This document shows positions 29,745-40,917 of a DNA stretch of 46,130 nt, in pieces. A model generated the notes under the pieces. The model saw only the letters and a program-made list of their open reading frames with translations. It was not told where the DNA came from and did no database searches. Each line of letters starts with the position of its first letter. Position 1 is the stretch's first letter. The translations under genes were made by a program, and so were the position numbers. This DNA comes from Rachicladosporium sp. CCFEE 5018 (lineage: Eukaryota; Ascomycota; Dothideomycetes; Cladosporiales; Cladosporiaceae): positions 200,076-246,205 of the forward strand of contig KZ111142.1 of the NCBI GenBank assembly GCA_002077045.2. The letters run 5' to 3'.

Positions 29745-32060
29745 CTAGAACTGACCCGCGCTCCCAGTGCTGCTATAGCCGGATGTTTGCGTAGAAGACG
29801 TACCGAACGTCGAAGGAGGCGGTGGTGGAGGCGCATACGAGTTCGAGGGTGGGTAGAAGCCGTAGCCATCAGTGCCGCCACCACCGGAGCCAGATCCGAT
29901 TGGAGGCGGAGGTGGAGGGTTGTAGGTGCTACGACGGCGGTCGTCGTAGCTTGACATTGGTGGTCGAGAGCGCGAACTGGAGGAGGCAGCCGGATCGTAG
30001 GCGCTCTGTTGTGGAGGTGGTTGGTTTCGAGACGGTATGGGCTTCCCACGCGGCTCATCTCTGTCATCGTAGGAGCCTCTCGGGTAGTCGGTGTTTATGG
30101 AGTCGCGATCAAGGTATGACGAGCGTGCAGGTGGGTTTCGTGAGTATGGCATGTTGGAGCCATGCTGGGCTGATGGAATATCGTTGACGTGGACAGGCTC
30201 GCTGCGGGTGTAAGGGTTCGTAGGTGGAGGTGAGCGACGCGGCCTAGGGTAACTGCTAGGTTGGAAGGATGGTGGAGGTACGCCAGAGCCTGTGGACATT
30301 CTATGACGCGGTGGTCCTGAGGGTGGCGGACCGGCGGACGTATAGCTGCTGGACAGCGGGGGTATTGAGTTCTGTCGTAAAGGTCTAGGGAGTGGAGCGC
30401 CGGGCTCGACAGGTCTGTACTGACTCGTAGTTGGCCGCTCGTACCTCTCGCTGCTGTCCGAGTCGTAGACTTTGCCTGCGCCTTCGCGTCCAGCATAAGG
30501 CTTGCGTTCGCGTTCGACGGGCAGTGACGACGATGAGCTCGCAAGTAGATCATCGTCATCAATGGCGTTCGAGAAAGATGAGCGTGAATATGGCTTCCTC
30601 TCTCGCTCAGGTATACTAGACTGCTGGCGTGGAGGCGCCGCGGTCGGTGGCGGTGGCATGGCGCTTGCGTTGCGGAGCTGCAATAGTGCGGCCTCATGGG
30701 CCATGCTCGCGATTATACGCTGTTCGGCCAGAGAATTCGGGAGAGATGGGAGCAGTCGTCTCGACAGTTCCTTGGGAAAGCGCTCGCTCTTGTCGTCTGC
30801 ATTCGAGATCGGCATGTTCATGACAGCCTTTGCCAGTCGGTCGAACTCTAAACTCGGGTGCGCTTGTATCAAGCAGGTAAGAAACCACTCAAAGCCACAT
30901 GGTGTCAACCCAGGAACGCTGGGCGCTTCATGAGTCTGCACCTGTACCAGGTGGTGTTGACACAACAGCTTCCTGTACACAACACTGATCGCTTCATTGG
31001 ACATTGCGCCGCCGAAGATGGTCTGCCAGGGATAGACTTCTACGGGCAGCTTGGTCTCGTCGAAGAACCGCAGCATCTTCTCAGGCGTCACGACGAAGCT
31101 GCCTTTCGGCTCGCAGTCGTCGATCAGATGGATCGCTAGTCCTCGCAGGAATTGACCGAGCCGTACAGTAGGATTGCCATTGTCGAACAGTGGCTTCCAG
31201 ATCTTTTCCAACGTGGTCGGCTCCTCCAGTGGTGCCATCGCAGCTGCAGGCCGGACGCGAGGTCTCAAGCCCTCGCCTCTGCTGCTGGAAGTCGCCGAGT
31301 CCTGACTGTCGCGTCTATAAGTTGACTGCGTGCCTGTGGAGTCTGATAGGCTGTCTCTCCGTCGACTTGGCCTCTCGACTCGTTCGTGAGATCGCCGGCG
31401 CCTAGGCTCAGTCTGTCTGAGTGGCGCTCTGTCGGCAGCAGGTGGCCTCGGCGTGTCGCTATCACGATCGCTCTCCTTCCCATCGTCACTACGCACGCTG
31501 TAGGTGCTCCCAGCCTCCGACACTGGCTCAGGTGACACAGATGCAAAGCTATCGGCATCTTGTCTCGCCGCCTGCGGCGAAGGAGGTGTAAAGCGCGAAG
31601 AGAATGAGCCGGTGCTTGACTGCACCGGCGACGTGGGTACTAGAGCCACCGTTGGAGCCGGTGGAATTGCAGCTTGCTGCGATGGCGGAGACGACTGCTG
31701 AGCAAGATTTGCATTCTGGAGGTTCCTGACTACAGCCTCCGTGACCTGCGCCGTCACCTGCGCGATGAAGGCCTCACTTAGTTGGCCACTGAGTGTTTGC
31801 TTGTTTGTTTCGAATGCCTGGTCAACAGCATCGCGAATGGGCTGTGGCTGATGTATGATGGGTTTCGCACTCGAGCTCGCTCGTGATCTGCCTGCTGTGC
31901 GCCTTGGCTCGGCGAATAATGCATCGTCATGTCGGTCCTGCAGCGGAGGTGCAGCAATGAATGCTTCCTGGAATGCTTGTACCCTCGGTACTTGCTGCGG
32001 TTGGCCGCCCGACTGGCTGTCTGGTCCTGGTAACGGGAATTGCGATTGCTTGTCCTCCAT
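29745..32060 (-). CDS. DUF7514-like disordered fungal protein, intact (copy B)
   Basis: Intact 771-aa single-exon gene, the reference for the frameshifted copy at 4074-6397. The N-terminal ~280 residues are Ser/Pro/Gln/Arg-rich with a short helical-looking segment (AFIAQVTAQVTEAVVRNLQ). The globular core lies at about 282-455 and begins TTLEKIWKPLFDNGNPTVR. I associate it with DUF7514, and no activity is known to me. The C-terminal ~290 residues are disordered, with repeated VERERKPYAGR/PERERKPYSR motifs, a Tyr/Asp/Arg-rich stretch and poly-Pro/poly-Gly runs ending in TSGYSSTGSAGQF. Such a tail often mediates RNA or protein interaction, which is inference. It is convergent with RRP12 and divergent from the Cys-rich gene. 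Confidence 0.8.
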   Translation of the reverse strand: MEDKQSQFPLPGPDSQSGGQPQQVPRVQAFQEAFIAAPPLQDRHDDALFAEPRRTAGRSRASSSAKPIIHQPQPIRDAVDQAFETNKQTLSGQLSEAFIAQVTAQVTEAVVRNLQNANLAQQSSPPSQQAAIPPAPTVALVPTSPVQSSTGSFSSRFTPPSPQAARQDADSFASVSPEPVSEAGSTYSVRSDDGKESDRDSDTPRPPAADRAPLRQTEPRRRRSHERVERPSRRRDSLSDSTGTQSTYRRDSQDSATSSSRGEGLRPRVRPAAAMAPLEEPTTLEKIWKPLFDNGNPTVRLGQFLRGLAIHLIDDCEPKGSFVVTPEKMLRFFDETKLPVEVYPWQTIFGGAMSNEAISVVYRKLLCQHHLVQVQTHEAPSVPGLTPCGFEWFLTCLIQAHPSLEFDRLAKAVMNMPISNADDKSERFPKELSRRLLPSLPNSLAEQRIIASMAHEAALLQLRNASAMPPPPTAAPPRQQSSIPERERKPYSRSSFSNAIDDDDLLASSSSSLPVERERKPYAGREGAGKVYDSDSSERYERPTTSQYRPVEPGAPLPRPLRQNSIPPLSSSYTSAGPPPSGPPRHRMSTGSGVPPPSFQPSSYPRPRRSPPPTNPYTRSEPVHVNDIPSAQHGSNMPYSRNPPARSSYLDRDSINTDYPRGSYDDRDEPRGKPIPSRNQPPPQQSAYDPAASSSSRSRPPMSSYDDRRRSTYNPPPPPPIGSGSGGGGTDGYGFYPPSNSYAPPPPPPSTFGTSSTQTSGYSSTGSAGQF

Positions 32061-33477
32061 CGTTCATCTGGCCGGGCTAATGCAGATGGTGGCAGGGCGG
32101 GACTCCAGCGCACAATTCGTGCTCTCCAGACTTCGCCTTGAGTGGTCAGAAAAGTCAACCACTCGATTGAGATGATTCGTCAACTTGGTATGCCTATGCA
32201 CAACTAAAGTATAAGCTCTGCTCATGCAGCAAGGGCTGCCTTTGTTCCACTCGGATGGCGCTCGTGGCGGAGTATGTCTACAATCGGCCGGTGCTGTTGC
32301 GAGGCACAGGTGGCGATGCGAGTGTGTCGAAGCGCTGATGACATTAGGTAGTACAGGATTGCCTTGCCCGGAATATCCAAACCAGTTCCGCAGTGTCTCG
32401 GGGCTGGTCATTTGTATCAGTCCTGTTCCTGCTGTGCTGGAAGGTGTGTCACGTCATTGGGCCGGATACCCCTGCTGCGAGCTGCTGGAACGTTGACGGC
32501 CCGGTATTGTACACAGCCGACCTCCTCCTATCATACATATACCATCATGTCAAAGACTTGCAAATCCAAACAATATCGAAAGATATCCTCAAGGCAACTA
32601 TTATGGAAAGTCGAGGCAGAGGCGCTCAGGAACATGTATGTCTCGCGTCGTGAACGCAGAGCCTCGCGCCCATCTCGTAAGCTATCATTGACCGGTCTGC
32701 TACGCCCCGCTGCGGCAAAAACATATCTACCTGACCGGCAGTATACAAACCACCGAGGTGTGGTCGGTGGTGTCACACTCGCGCTTCGCTTACACAAGGC
32801 TGCGGCTCTGCGGGCGATGTGGAAGGTATGTCGGCGCCGTAGCAGTACGTCCACAGGTACTTTCGACGACCATTGAGCGGTGCTGCCTCGCGTCGAGACA
32901 GAGGCAGTATGGATCGCGAATACATTTGTCGCGATCACGGCCATTGAGGGCGAATTAGGGTACACATTGCAGGAGAATATGCGCATAGCCTCGGTGGGTG
33001 ACAATGGCTGTCAGCAGGGCTGTTCATCAGCACCTACGACAGCGACCCGACATTATCATCTCGTGCACATCTCCTGCAAGCAAGTGGCTTGATCCAGACT
33101 CTATCCTCACAAGATCAGGCCGAGGGCGCATTGCCGTGCACTGCTGGGCCAGCCTGCTATCTCATCTGCTGATTAGATAGCAACCCATCCGCAGACCGCG
33201 AAGACACCACTCGAAGAGACGTGAAAGCCGACGCCCAGCATAAGGTCGACTCCCCGATTGCTGGCAAAGATAGCGACTACCGCACGCAAGCCATCTTCTC
33301 TTCGGTACCGCAACGCTGATCTCATGCAAGGCTGGACAACGCCAGAGGTGATGCATGCACTGGGCCGCAATCGAGTTGCCAGCCTGATGTCTGGATGAGA
33401 GCCGTACAAATGTAGCAGAACTCCCACCACGCCCGCTGCCCACTCCCCGCTATTGACATTTCGCTATCTCTGCTTTG
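32061..33477. other. Divergent intergenic region (copy B)
   Basis: 1.4 kb promoter region matching 6398-7817. The central and right parts are much diverged from A. An ATG at 32547 starts an Arg-rich 109-aa frame through the conserved island, but copy A has no matching start, so I do not call it a gene. Confidence 0.5.
32621..32772. other. Near-invariant 152-bp island (copy B)
   Basis: Partner of 6959-7110, same length, two mismatches by eye. The terminal hairpin is at 32749-32756 and 32764-32771. Flanks are diverged. Confidence 0.45.
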
Positions 33478-34259
33478 ATGGCTACTGCTGACAGCACGCA
33501 GTCTTGCTACTTTCCCGACGGAACGCAGGCGGTCGACGAATTCCCATGCAACCCAGCCGCGGGATTCAGTCCATGCTGCCATTCAGCAGATGAATGTACG
33601 ACGAATGGATTCTGCAAATACTTCGACAAGGGCGATAGCAACTTCTTATGGCGAGCAGGGTGTTCGGACCCGACTTGAGAGTCCATATCTTGCCCCGACT
33701 ACAGCTATGACTCCAGTGAGTTTGTTCGCCGGGGACAGCGGGAACATAAACTAACTAAGTGGCAGGCAGCACTGCGACTGGGCAGGACTACGTCGTCACG
33801 GCGTGCTCCGAGACTACATATTGCTGTACGTACGAAGGCACTGCACTGCAAGACAACGGCTTCAACTACGACTGCTGCAATAACACGACAAGAGTCTCCA
33901 CTGCGGGCGCTGCTTTGCAGCTGAAGGAAGCGAACACCACCGCCAGCAGTACGCCAGGTATGCTGTATGCGACATCAACTTCGCTCTCGACATCCACAGC
34001 AACGACGTCTGGTACTTCATCAGCGGCGACGGCACCCTCGGCTGCGAGCCCTCCAAACAGATTGGGCACCGTCGCACTGGCCGGTCTAGGCGCTGGTGGA
34101 GCTTTGCTACTGCTCTCCTGTACAGCCGCTGTGTTTGCAGTCAGGTGCAGGATGAAGGAGCCAACGCGTATCTGGCACCGTCTCGAGAAGTATCCAAGCA
34201 CGGAAGACGCGCACAGTCTGGGACGCATCTCTGAGGTAGATCAAAAGGCAGCACGATAA
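33478..34259 (+). pseudogene. Cys-rich single-pass membrane protein, nonsense mutation (copy B)
   Basis: Second copy of the gene at 7818-8600. The frame that copy A lost is kept here (PCNPAAGFSPCCHSADECTT), showing the Cys-rich N-terminal domain. It then meets TGA at 33676-33678, where copy A has TGG (Trp, 8015-8017). A few codons later a Cys codon of A is AGC (Ser) here. The intron (33716-33765, 50 bp, with CTAAC branch point) and exon 2 are intact, including the YCC and DCC clusters, the Ser/Thr stalk, the membrane helix and the cytosolic tail. An in-frame stop (33454-33456) lies shortly before ATG 33478, so no upstream signal peptide is encoded in this frame unless another exon exists. Translation would give only about 66 residues. 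Confidence 0.7.
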
Positions 34260-35234
34260 GACGCGGACTCGCAGAGGCGATAGTAATGAACGGAGAAACG
34301 ATGCGAGATCTGATGCGTTCGAGCTTCACGTGCGATTGTTGCTCATGTAGCCACCTCACACCGATATGCTTGGTCAACGAATTATGAACAAACAATCTAC
34401 ATCATTCAGCGGTCGCCGTCATCTGTTCGCCTGCTAAGATGCGTGTCGCTAGTGGTCTTGACTTGGTCGACGTTCAAAGATCAAACCCACACGATTTGGC
34501 GACTTCGGCATCACGAGCCGACAGGGGACGATGCGATAGTTTGGCCTAGCGTGATGCTTCTGATTGGCGTCCCACGTGATGATCGGCGGAGGAAGGTGGA
34601 GGCGTCTGAAACGCGCTATTCGTGGCCTGTGCCGCTGGGTGCTTCAGATTTCGAGGAAGTGACCGGCATGACATTTACGATAGTCAGCGTGGTGTTGAGT
34701 ACACCAGTGTGAACACGATAAGGTGTGTTATAAGCTGCCGATAGCCATAACGCGTGATGATTGATCATGTTTACGGCGCATCGGTCAGCATCGTCGATAT
34801 GATCGCGTGGAGCAACATAGATCGGCAAAGAGACAAGGACCCTTGTCCCCGCTGAAACCAGAACTCCACCATCAGTCAGACTATTGTACAGTACACTGCG
34901 CTCCCCTGCTATCCTGCAACCGTGTTGCTGGCAGTCCGTCGCACCACAACGCCCTCCCCTGCTGTGTTTCCCGCGACACCATCCTCGCTTGCCTTCTCAG
35001 CCCACGACACACATAGGTCTCTCAGGTTGAAGGAGTTCGGCGGCTACGGGTGGTGGTCCAGAGCGAGAGTGGAAGAGGCGAGACAGCAGCAGTATCTGGA
35101 CGAGACAGACAGCACAGCATGGACGCGTAGTGTGTTGTTGCATCGTGCCCTTTGTGTGCGCGGACTGCTCTTGCCGTCTGAAGAAAGACAAGCCGAAACG
35201 CACAGCTCGACTTCCTTAGCATCTTTGGGCTGTC
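34260..35234. promoter_or_regulatory. STE11 upstream region (copy B)
   Basis: 975 bp corresponding to 8601-9558. The 280 bp after the pseudogene are diverged, while the rest closely matches A and carries the same CCAAT/E-box pair (34562-34577) and the three-codon upstream ORF (35119-35130). Confidence 0.5.
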
Positions 35235-38183
35235 ATGGCCACGATGGCTTCTCGCCAGCCTTATCAGGTACCACTGGGCTCGGCGGGCGTGACGAGCTCG
35301 ACTGCCCACTACAGGGCGCCTCCTCTAGCAGCCCCTGCGACGAACGGAACCAACCATAATGTATTTACTTCGCCCACGGAGTCCGAGTTCTCTGAATCCT
35401 ACCGAGAGAGCACCGGCGAGGCTGTCCAGGATTGGGACGAGGTCCGCGTTGGCGAATGGCTGAAGAGCATCGACTGCGCTCACTACGTGGATCTGTTCAG
35501 GAGGAACAACATCAATGGGGAGAATCTCATGGACATCGACCTTATGATGCTGAAGGAGATCGGCGTCAAGAAGCTGGGTGACCGGGTGCGTATCAACCAA
35601 AGAGCGAAGGACTTTCGGAGTAGTGTGCAGAAGCGGGCAAGTAAACGTGTGATGAACAGGGTAAGTCCTCTTGAGGTAGGTTACGGGTGTGGCACTGACA
35701 GTGTATAGCAATCGCTTGCTACGCTCGACGGTAGCAGTCAGCTCACACCGCCATCGTCTGCCTCGCCACGGCACATGCACTCAGCACGAGCACCGACGAG
35801 TACGAGGGCAGAGAAACGCATGTCGCGGCAGATTACGGGACAGGACGCCACCGCGTACGGGACGCATCTGACTGTCAAAGCATCGTCAAGACCCGGGTCA
35901 CCCCTGATAGACCAAGAGAATCGCATAAGAGTACAGCGAGCTACGCCGATTGATAATACGCGTAAAGAGCAGAGCGCAAGCTACTTCACACAGCCGCCGT
36001 CAAGCAGCACGAGCAGCAGATTCGGCAATCGCAGCACTCCTGTTGAAACGCCACAAACAGCTCGCTTCGCTGGGCACGTAAAGCAGTCTCCATCGTTGGA
36101 GCACCTCAGCACAGCCAACGTTGCGGGAGCGTTGCCAAGCGACAAAGCTCTGATCCGGGTCATATTCGAGACGGGCAGGTGGTCAGTATTGAACATCGAG
36201 GGCTTCCGCTCAGCAGAGGACATCGTCAGGGCAACTCTCAAGAAGGGTAATCTGAACGAGAACCACTGCAGATCGTATTGCTTTTACGTGCTGGATGGTA
36301 CTGACCCGAACCCTACATACTGCCGAAGGATCAGCGATGGCGAGCTGGTGCGATTATGCCAAGACAAGGTGCGGAGTGAACGGGGGCGACTCATACTGCG
36401 CAAGATCCATGCCGGCGAGCCGGAAGGAGACCAGCTGCGGGCTGCAGCTCGCATCGCCGAGCAACAACAGCCTTCGCCACCAGCGATCGAAGTTCAGCAA
36501 CCGCCCAAGTCGAGAAGCCAGCTGAAGATCGAGAAGGTTTTCGGTGAGCCTCTTGCAGCAGTCAGCTACCCGATGTCGCCTGCGAGTCAGGCCGAGAGAA
36601 GAGAGTATTTCGACTCTGAACACGCGATCTCGAGAAACGTCAGCACAAGTACGACAGCATCAGCGCGCGCGAGGAAGTTAAAAGACTTCTATGGCGCCCG
36701 CCCACCGACAGAGCTCATCACACAGGACTTACAGTCTTACTTCCCAGAGGTCAAGAAAGAGGAGATGGATCGCACAGTGCGGATGTCAGTCCGGCGATCA
36801 CAACGCATGAGCAAGGCGATGAGCCGACTCAGCATAGCCAGCAACTTCAGCATGGGCAGCGTTGCTCAGGACGCTCCTCCTCTGCCCTCGATCGCAGATC
36901 GATACCTCAATCAAGCTGGAGGCGGGCGGCCTGGTCTACGTCCATTGAGCGTCGTCCGTCTTGGACTACCTAACGCCGGCTATCGCGACTCTGTCGCGAG
37001 CAGCATGCTATCGCCGCTTGACGAAGAATCACCACTCGAGCCCAACCGCAAATCCTACGTTTCGTTCGGAGCAGATAGCAACTCTGACGGCGTTAGCAGC
37101 ACCACGACGAGTACAAATATCGCTGTCACCGATCCCGATGGCCACAGCAGTAATGCAGGCATGAATTCTTACTTCGATGACACGGCTTCGACATCACCAC
37201 CTGGCACAGAGCACAACAGTCTCAACTCCCGCCTGTCACACTACATAGCCGAAGATGGCGAAGAAGAAGATGAAGAACTGATGCAGCATCTCGAGAAAGA
37301 CTCCTGGGACGACCTCAAGTACATGAAGGGTGCCATGATTGGACAAGGCAGCTTTGGCACAGTGTACCTTGCTCTGCACGCCGTCACAGCAGAGCTCATG
37401 GCCGTAAAGCAAGTCGAGATGCCCTCTGCCTCGAACACCGCGCTCGATGCCAAGAAGACGAACATGATCGAGGCTCTGAAACATGAGATCTCACTCTTGC
37501 GCGAGCTGAAGCACCCTAATATCGTGCAATATCTCGGCTCCAACAGCGACGCGCAGCATCTGAACATTTTCCTCGAATACGTCGCTGGTGGCTCAGTGGC
37601 GAGCATGCTAGTCAACTACGGTCCTCTGAACGAGTCGCTCTGCGCCAACTTCGTCCGCCAGATCCTACAAGGTCTTGCGTACTTGCACAGCAAAGACATC
37701 ATACACCGAGATATCAAAGGCGCGAACATTCTGGTTGACAATAAAGGCACAGTCAAGATCTCCGACTTTGGTATTTCGAAGCGCGTCGAAGCGTCTTCCC
37801 TACTGTCCTCTGCCGACGCTCCACCGGGCACTAAGCCCCGACCTCACAACCCGCGTGTCTCGCTTCAAGGCTCAGTCTTCTGGATGGCGCCCGAAGTCGT
37901 GCGACAGACAGCTTACACTAAGAAAGCTGACATATGGTCGCTCGGCTGTCTCATTGTCGAGATGATGACTGGCTCGCATCCACATCCCAATTGCACACAA
38001 CTGCAAGCTATCTTCCGCATCGGCGGAACTGGCCAGGGAGGGAGTCAAGCGAAACCAGATCTGCCTAGTGGGATCAGCGCGGACGCGAAAGAGTTTTTGG
38101 AGAGCGTGTTTGAGATCGAGTTCGAGCGGCGGCCGACTGCTGAGGAGTTGCTGCAGAGTGCATTTTGTAGGCTTAGGGGGTAA
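35235..38183 (+). CDS. STE11: STE11-type MAP kinase kinase kinase (copy B)
   Basis: Second intact STE11 copy. Exons are 35235-35660 and 35709-38183, 966 aa, the same length as copy A. The 48-bp intron begins GTAAGT and contains an in-frame TAG, so splicing is required; this is the proof for the intron in copy A. SAM, Ras-binding-like and kinase domains are all preserved. By eye about six residues differ from A (for example Met19 to Val, Ser31 to Leu, Ala to Pro near 423, Gly to Ser near the C-terminus), while the kinase region has dense synonymous changes. Both copies therefore look functional and under purifying selection. Confidence 0.93.
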
Positions 38184-38526
38184 TGGGGCTTAGGTATGGG
38201 ATGCCGGATTGGGGGGTTGGACTGTGTAATGAGCGGCATTGTCAGGCTGGACTTTTTGCGAATAGCAGTCATAATGCAGCATGTAGGGAAGAGTATGAGT
38301 GACCTTATTGCTACTTCGAACGGTGTCTACATGTACCTGATGTTCGCTGTGGGAAGGATCTTGCTTGCCATGGAGCTCGTAAAGTGCAACACGTCCAAGT
38401 CGCGTCATTGGACGCGTCCACCCGAGCTTCATCTGACCAGGTGAACATTACTTGCTGCACTGTCACCGCGAACTCTGCAACTATTAGCCTGCATAGAGAA
38501 ATTGTAGTAATACCTCCTGTGGCATC
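38184..38526. other. STE11-RFC5 intergenic region (copy B)
   Basis: 343 bp matching 12508-12856. The first half is diverged with indels and the RFC5-proximal half is nearly identical to A. No gene seen. Confidence 0.5.
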
Positions 38527-39950
38527 ATGGCTCTCCTCGTCGACAAACACCGCCCGCGTACGCTACAGACACTCTCATATCATCCAGAGCTGTCAGAGCG
38601 ATTGAAGGCATTGGTACACACGATGCACTCTCCATACGTACCCGCACATCCATGCTAATTGAGAGGAACAGGCAGCAAGTGGCGACTTCCCTCACCTCCT
38701 TGTCTACGGTCCCTCAGGCGCAGGCAAGAAGACTCGCATCACAGCCACTCTGCGCGAGCTCTACGGTCCTGGCGTAGAGAAGATCAAGATCGATAGTCGC
38801 GTCTTCCAAACGACGAGGTACTGACCATATCTCATCATGGTCGCATTCATCCACTGACAGGACCGAAGTAACCGCAAACTCGAATTCACCATCGTCTCCT
38901 CCAACTACCACCTCGAAATCACCCCCTCCGACGTCGGCAACAACGACCGCACCGTAATCCAATCGCTCCTCAAAGAAGTCGCTCAAACGCAACAAGTCGA
39001 CACCTCCGCCCGACAACGCTTCAAAGTCGTCATCATCAACGAAGCCGACTCACTTACTCGAGATGCACAAGCCGCGTTGCGCAGGACGATGGAGAAGTAC
39101 AGTCCAAATCTGCGGTTAGTGCTGGTAGCGGGGAGTACGAGTAACATCATCGCGCCGATACGGAGTCGATGTCTGGGCGTCAGGGTTGCGGCGCCGAGTG
39201 TGGACGTTATTGCGGGCGCGTTAGCGGAGGTGGGGAGGAAGGAGGGATTCAAGGGTTGTGAGGGGTTGGAGCGACGGGTGGCGAAGGAGAGTGGACGGAA
39301 TCTGAGGAGGGCGTTGTTGATGTTTGAGGCGGTGCATGCGCAGAAGTGAGTCCACGAAGACAGGGAGGGGGGTGGGTTGGTTTTGGGCTGACGACAGGTG
39401 CAGTGACAATGTCAACGAGAAGACGCCTATACCGCCGCCTGACTGGGAGGCTTTGATCGATGTCATTGCAAAGGAGATCATTGAGGAGAGATCGCCGGCG
39501 AGGATTCTGCAAACGAGGGCGAAGCTGTATGATTTGCTTACGCATTGCATACCTGCTACGACGGTGTTGAAGGTGAGTTGTTCCCCGCCTCGCTCCGCGA
39601 CTGCTTTGGAACATGCTAACAAGATGTGTGTCTGCGCAGACTCTCACCTTCAAGCTCATGCCTCGGATCGACGACGTGCTGAAAGCTGAAGTGGTGAAGT
39701 GGGCGGCGTTCTACGAGCACAGAATACGGAATGGAAGTGTATGTTGCTCTGACTGCTTGAGATGTGCATGAAGCTGACACTGCGCGCAGAAAGTCATCTT
39801 CCATCTCGAGGCGTTCGTGGCGAAGTTCATGCGGATATATGAAGGGTGAGTGTTGCAAGGCTGTCGCCAAGAATATGGCGTCGAGATGATACTGACCCCA
39901 ATGTTCTCCCCAGGCACCTGATGGGCATGGACATCGACTGGGACGACTGA
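38527..39950 (+). CDS. RFC5: Replication factor C small subunit Rfc5 (copy B)
   Basis: Second intact RFC5. Exons: 38527-38613, 38672-38817, 38869-39345, 39398-39572, 39640-39738, 39790-39845 and 39914-39950, again 1077 bp and 358 aa. All exon lengths equal those of copy A; intron 4 is 67 bp here against 65 bp in A. Walker A, INEAD and SRC motifs are unchanged. Changes are few and conservative (SDRL to SERL, GPSVEK to GPGVEK, VDNSAR to VDTSAR, VIVSAL to VIAGAL). The paired in-frame acceptors at the end of intron 3 (after 39397 or 39403) are kept. Confidence 0.92.
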
Positions 39951-40385
39951 TTTCGCTTCAGGCGGGTCGTCAAAGTACGAGTCTTTTTCTGATCCTTACA
40001 TTCAAGCGCGGCGTTCGGTCATCACAGCTCAGCGTAGCTGTATGCTGTATATGCGGAGTCACGCAGGGTTCTGGTACATATACATAACTCATATCGCTGC
40101 TGTCTCCAGTACCCCGGCCCTACTCGCACCAAACCCCGGCAGTCTCTCATGCAGGGCGATCGGTACCTGCACCCCGCTTACATCATGGCTCTCAATGCTC
40201 CTGCAAGCATTTCCAACATCTTTTGACCGATCATCTCGTATCAACAATTCCGTCACTCAAGTCAAACCCAGCCATAACCTTCATTCCTTCCAGACTTCAC
40301 CACTGCGCAGTCTCAGACCCCGCGGGCAGCGTTCTACCGTCCGAACCAACCTCAAGCGCACACGACTCTCACACACCCCGCCAAC
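39951..40385. other. RFC5-small protein gene intergenic region (copy B)
   Basis: 435 bp closely matching 14279-14711. Presumed 3' UTR and promoter; nothing else seen. Confidence 0.5.
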
Positions 40386-40721
40386 ATGTCCTCCGGCTTA
40401 ATGCAGACCGAGCCCGGCGGCGAACAAACCCAATACGAGTCCGAGCACAACGACGCTCTCCCCTCCTCTAAATCCTCCGGCCAATTAGGCGCGAATCAAG
40501 AAAACTCGAAACCCGGCAACGAGTCCGTCGTAGCCGACCAACAGAAAGCCGAGAGAGGCGAGAAGACGGCGGAGAATATACGGTACGGCCAGAAGCTCTC
40601 AGAGGAGGGGTTTGGAGGTGTGACGACGGGGCAGGAGGGTGGGGCTGGCACTGGTAGTGAGGGCAAGGAGAACACGAGAGAGACGCAGGGGTATGGTGAG
40701 GGGAGTGAGGTTGGGGGGTGA
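40386..40721 (+). CDS. Small hydrophilic protein, 111 aa (copy B)
   Basis: Same length and start context as the copy at 14712-15047, with two substitutions (ENSKP for ENTKP, GSEVGG for GSGVGG). The conservation of the frame while both flanks vary supports a translated gene. It is disordered, without Cys or Trp; function unknown. Confidence 0.75.
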   Translation: MSSGLMQTEPGGEQTQYESEHNDALPSSKSSGQLGANQENSKPGNESVVADQQKAERGEKTAENIRYGQKLSEEGFGGVTTGQEGGAGTGSEGKENTRETQGYGEGSEVGG

Positions 40722-40917
40722 AGCTTGAATGAGGAAACCATGAGGGACGGAATGGCAAAGTGTACGGGATTACCGCGAGCTTTGGAGACCACGCATCATG
40801 ATATACGAGGCCGCTTTGGGTGTCTGCCCGAGCATATGCGAATCGCAAGCATGGCGGCGCCGGCATGACGACAGAGTATGTTCATATGATCCGAGGACAT
40901 GTACGATGGCAACTACA

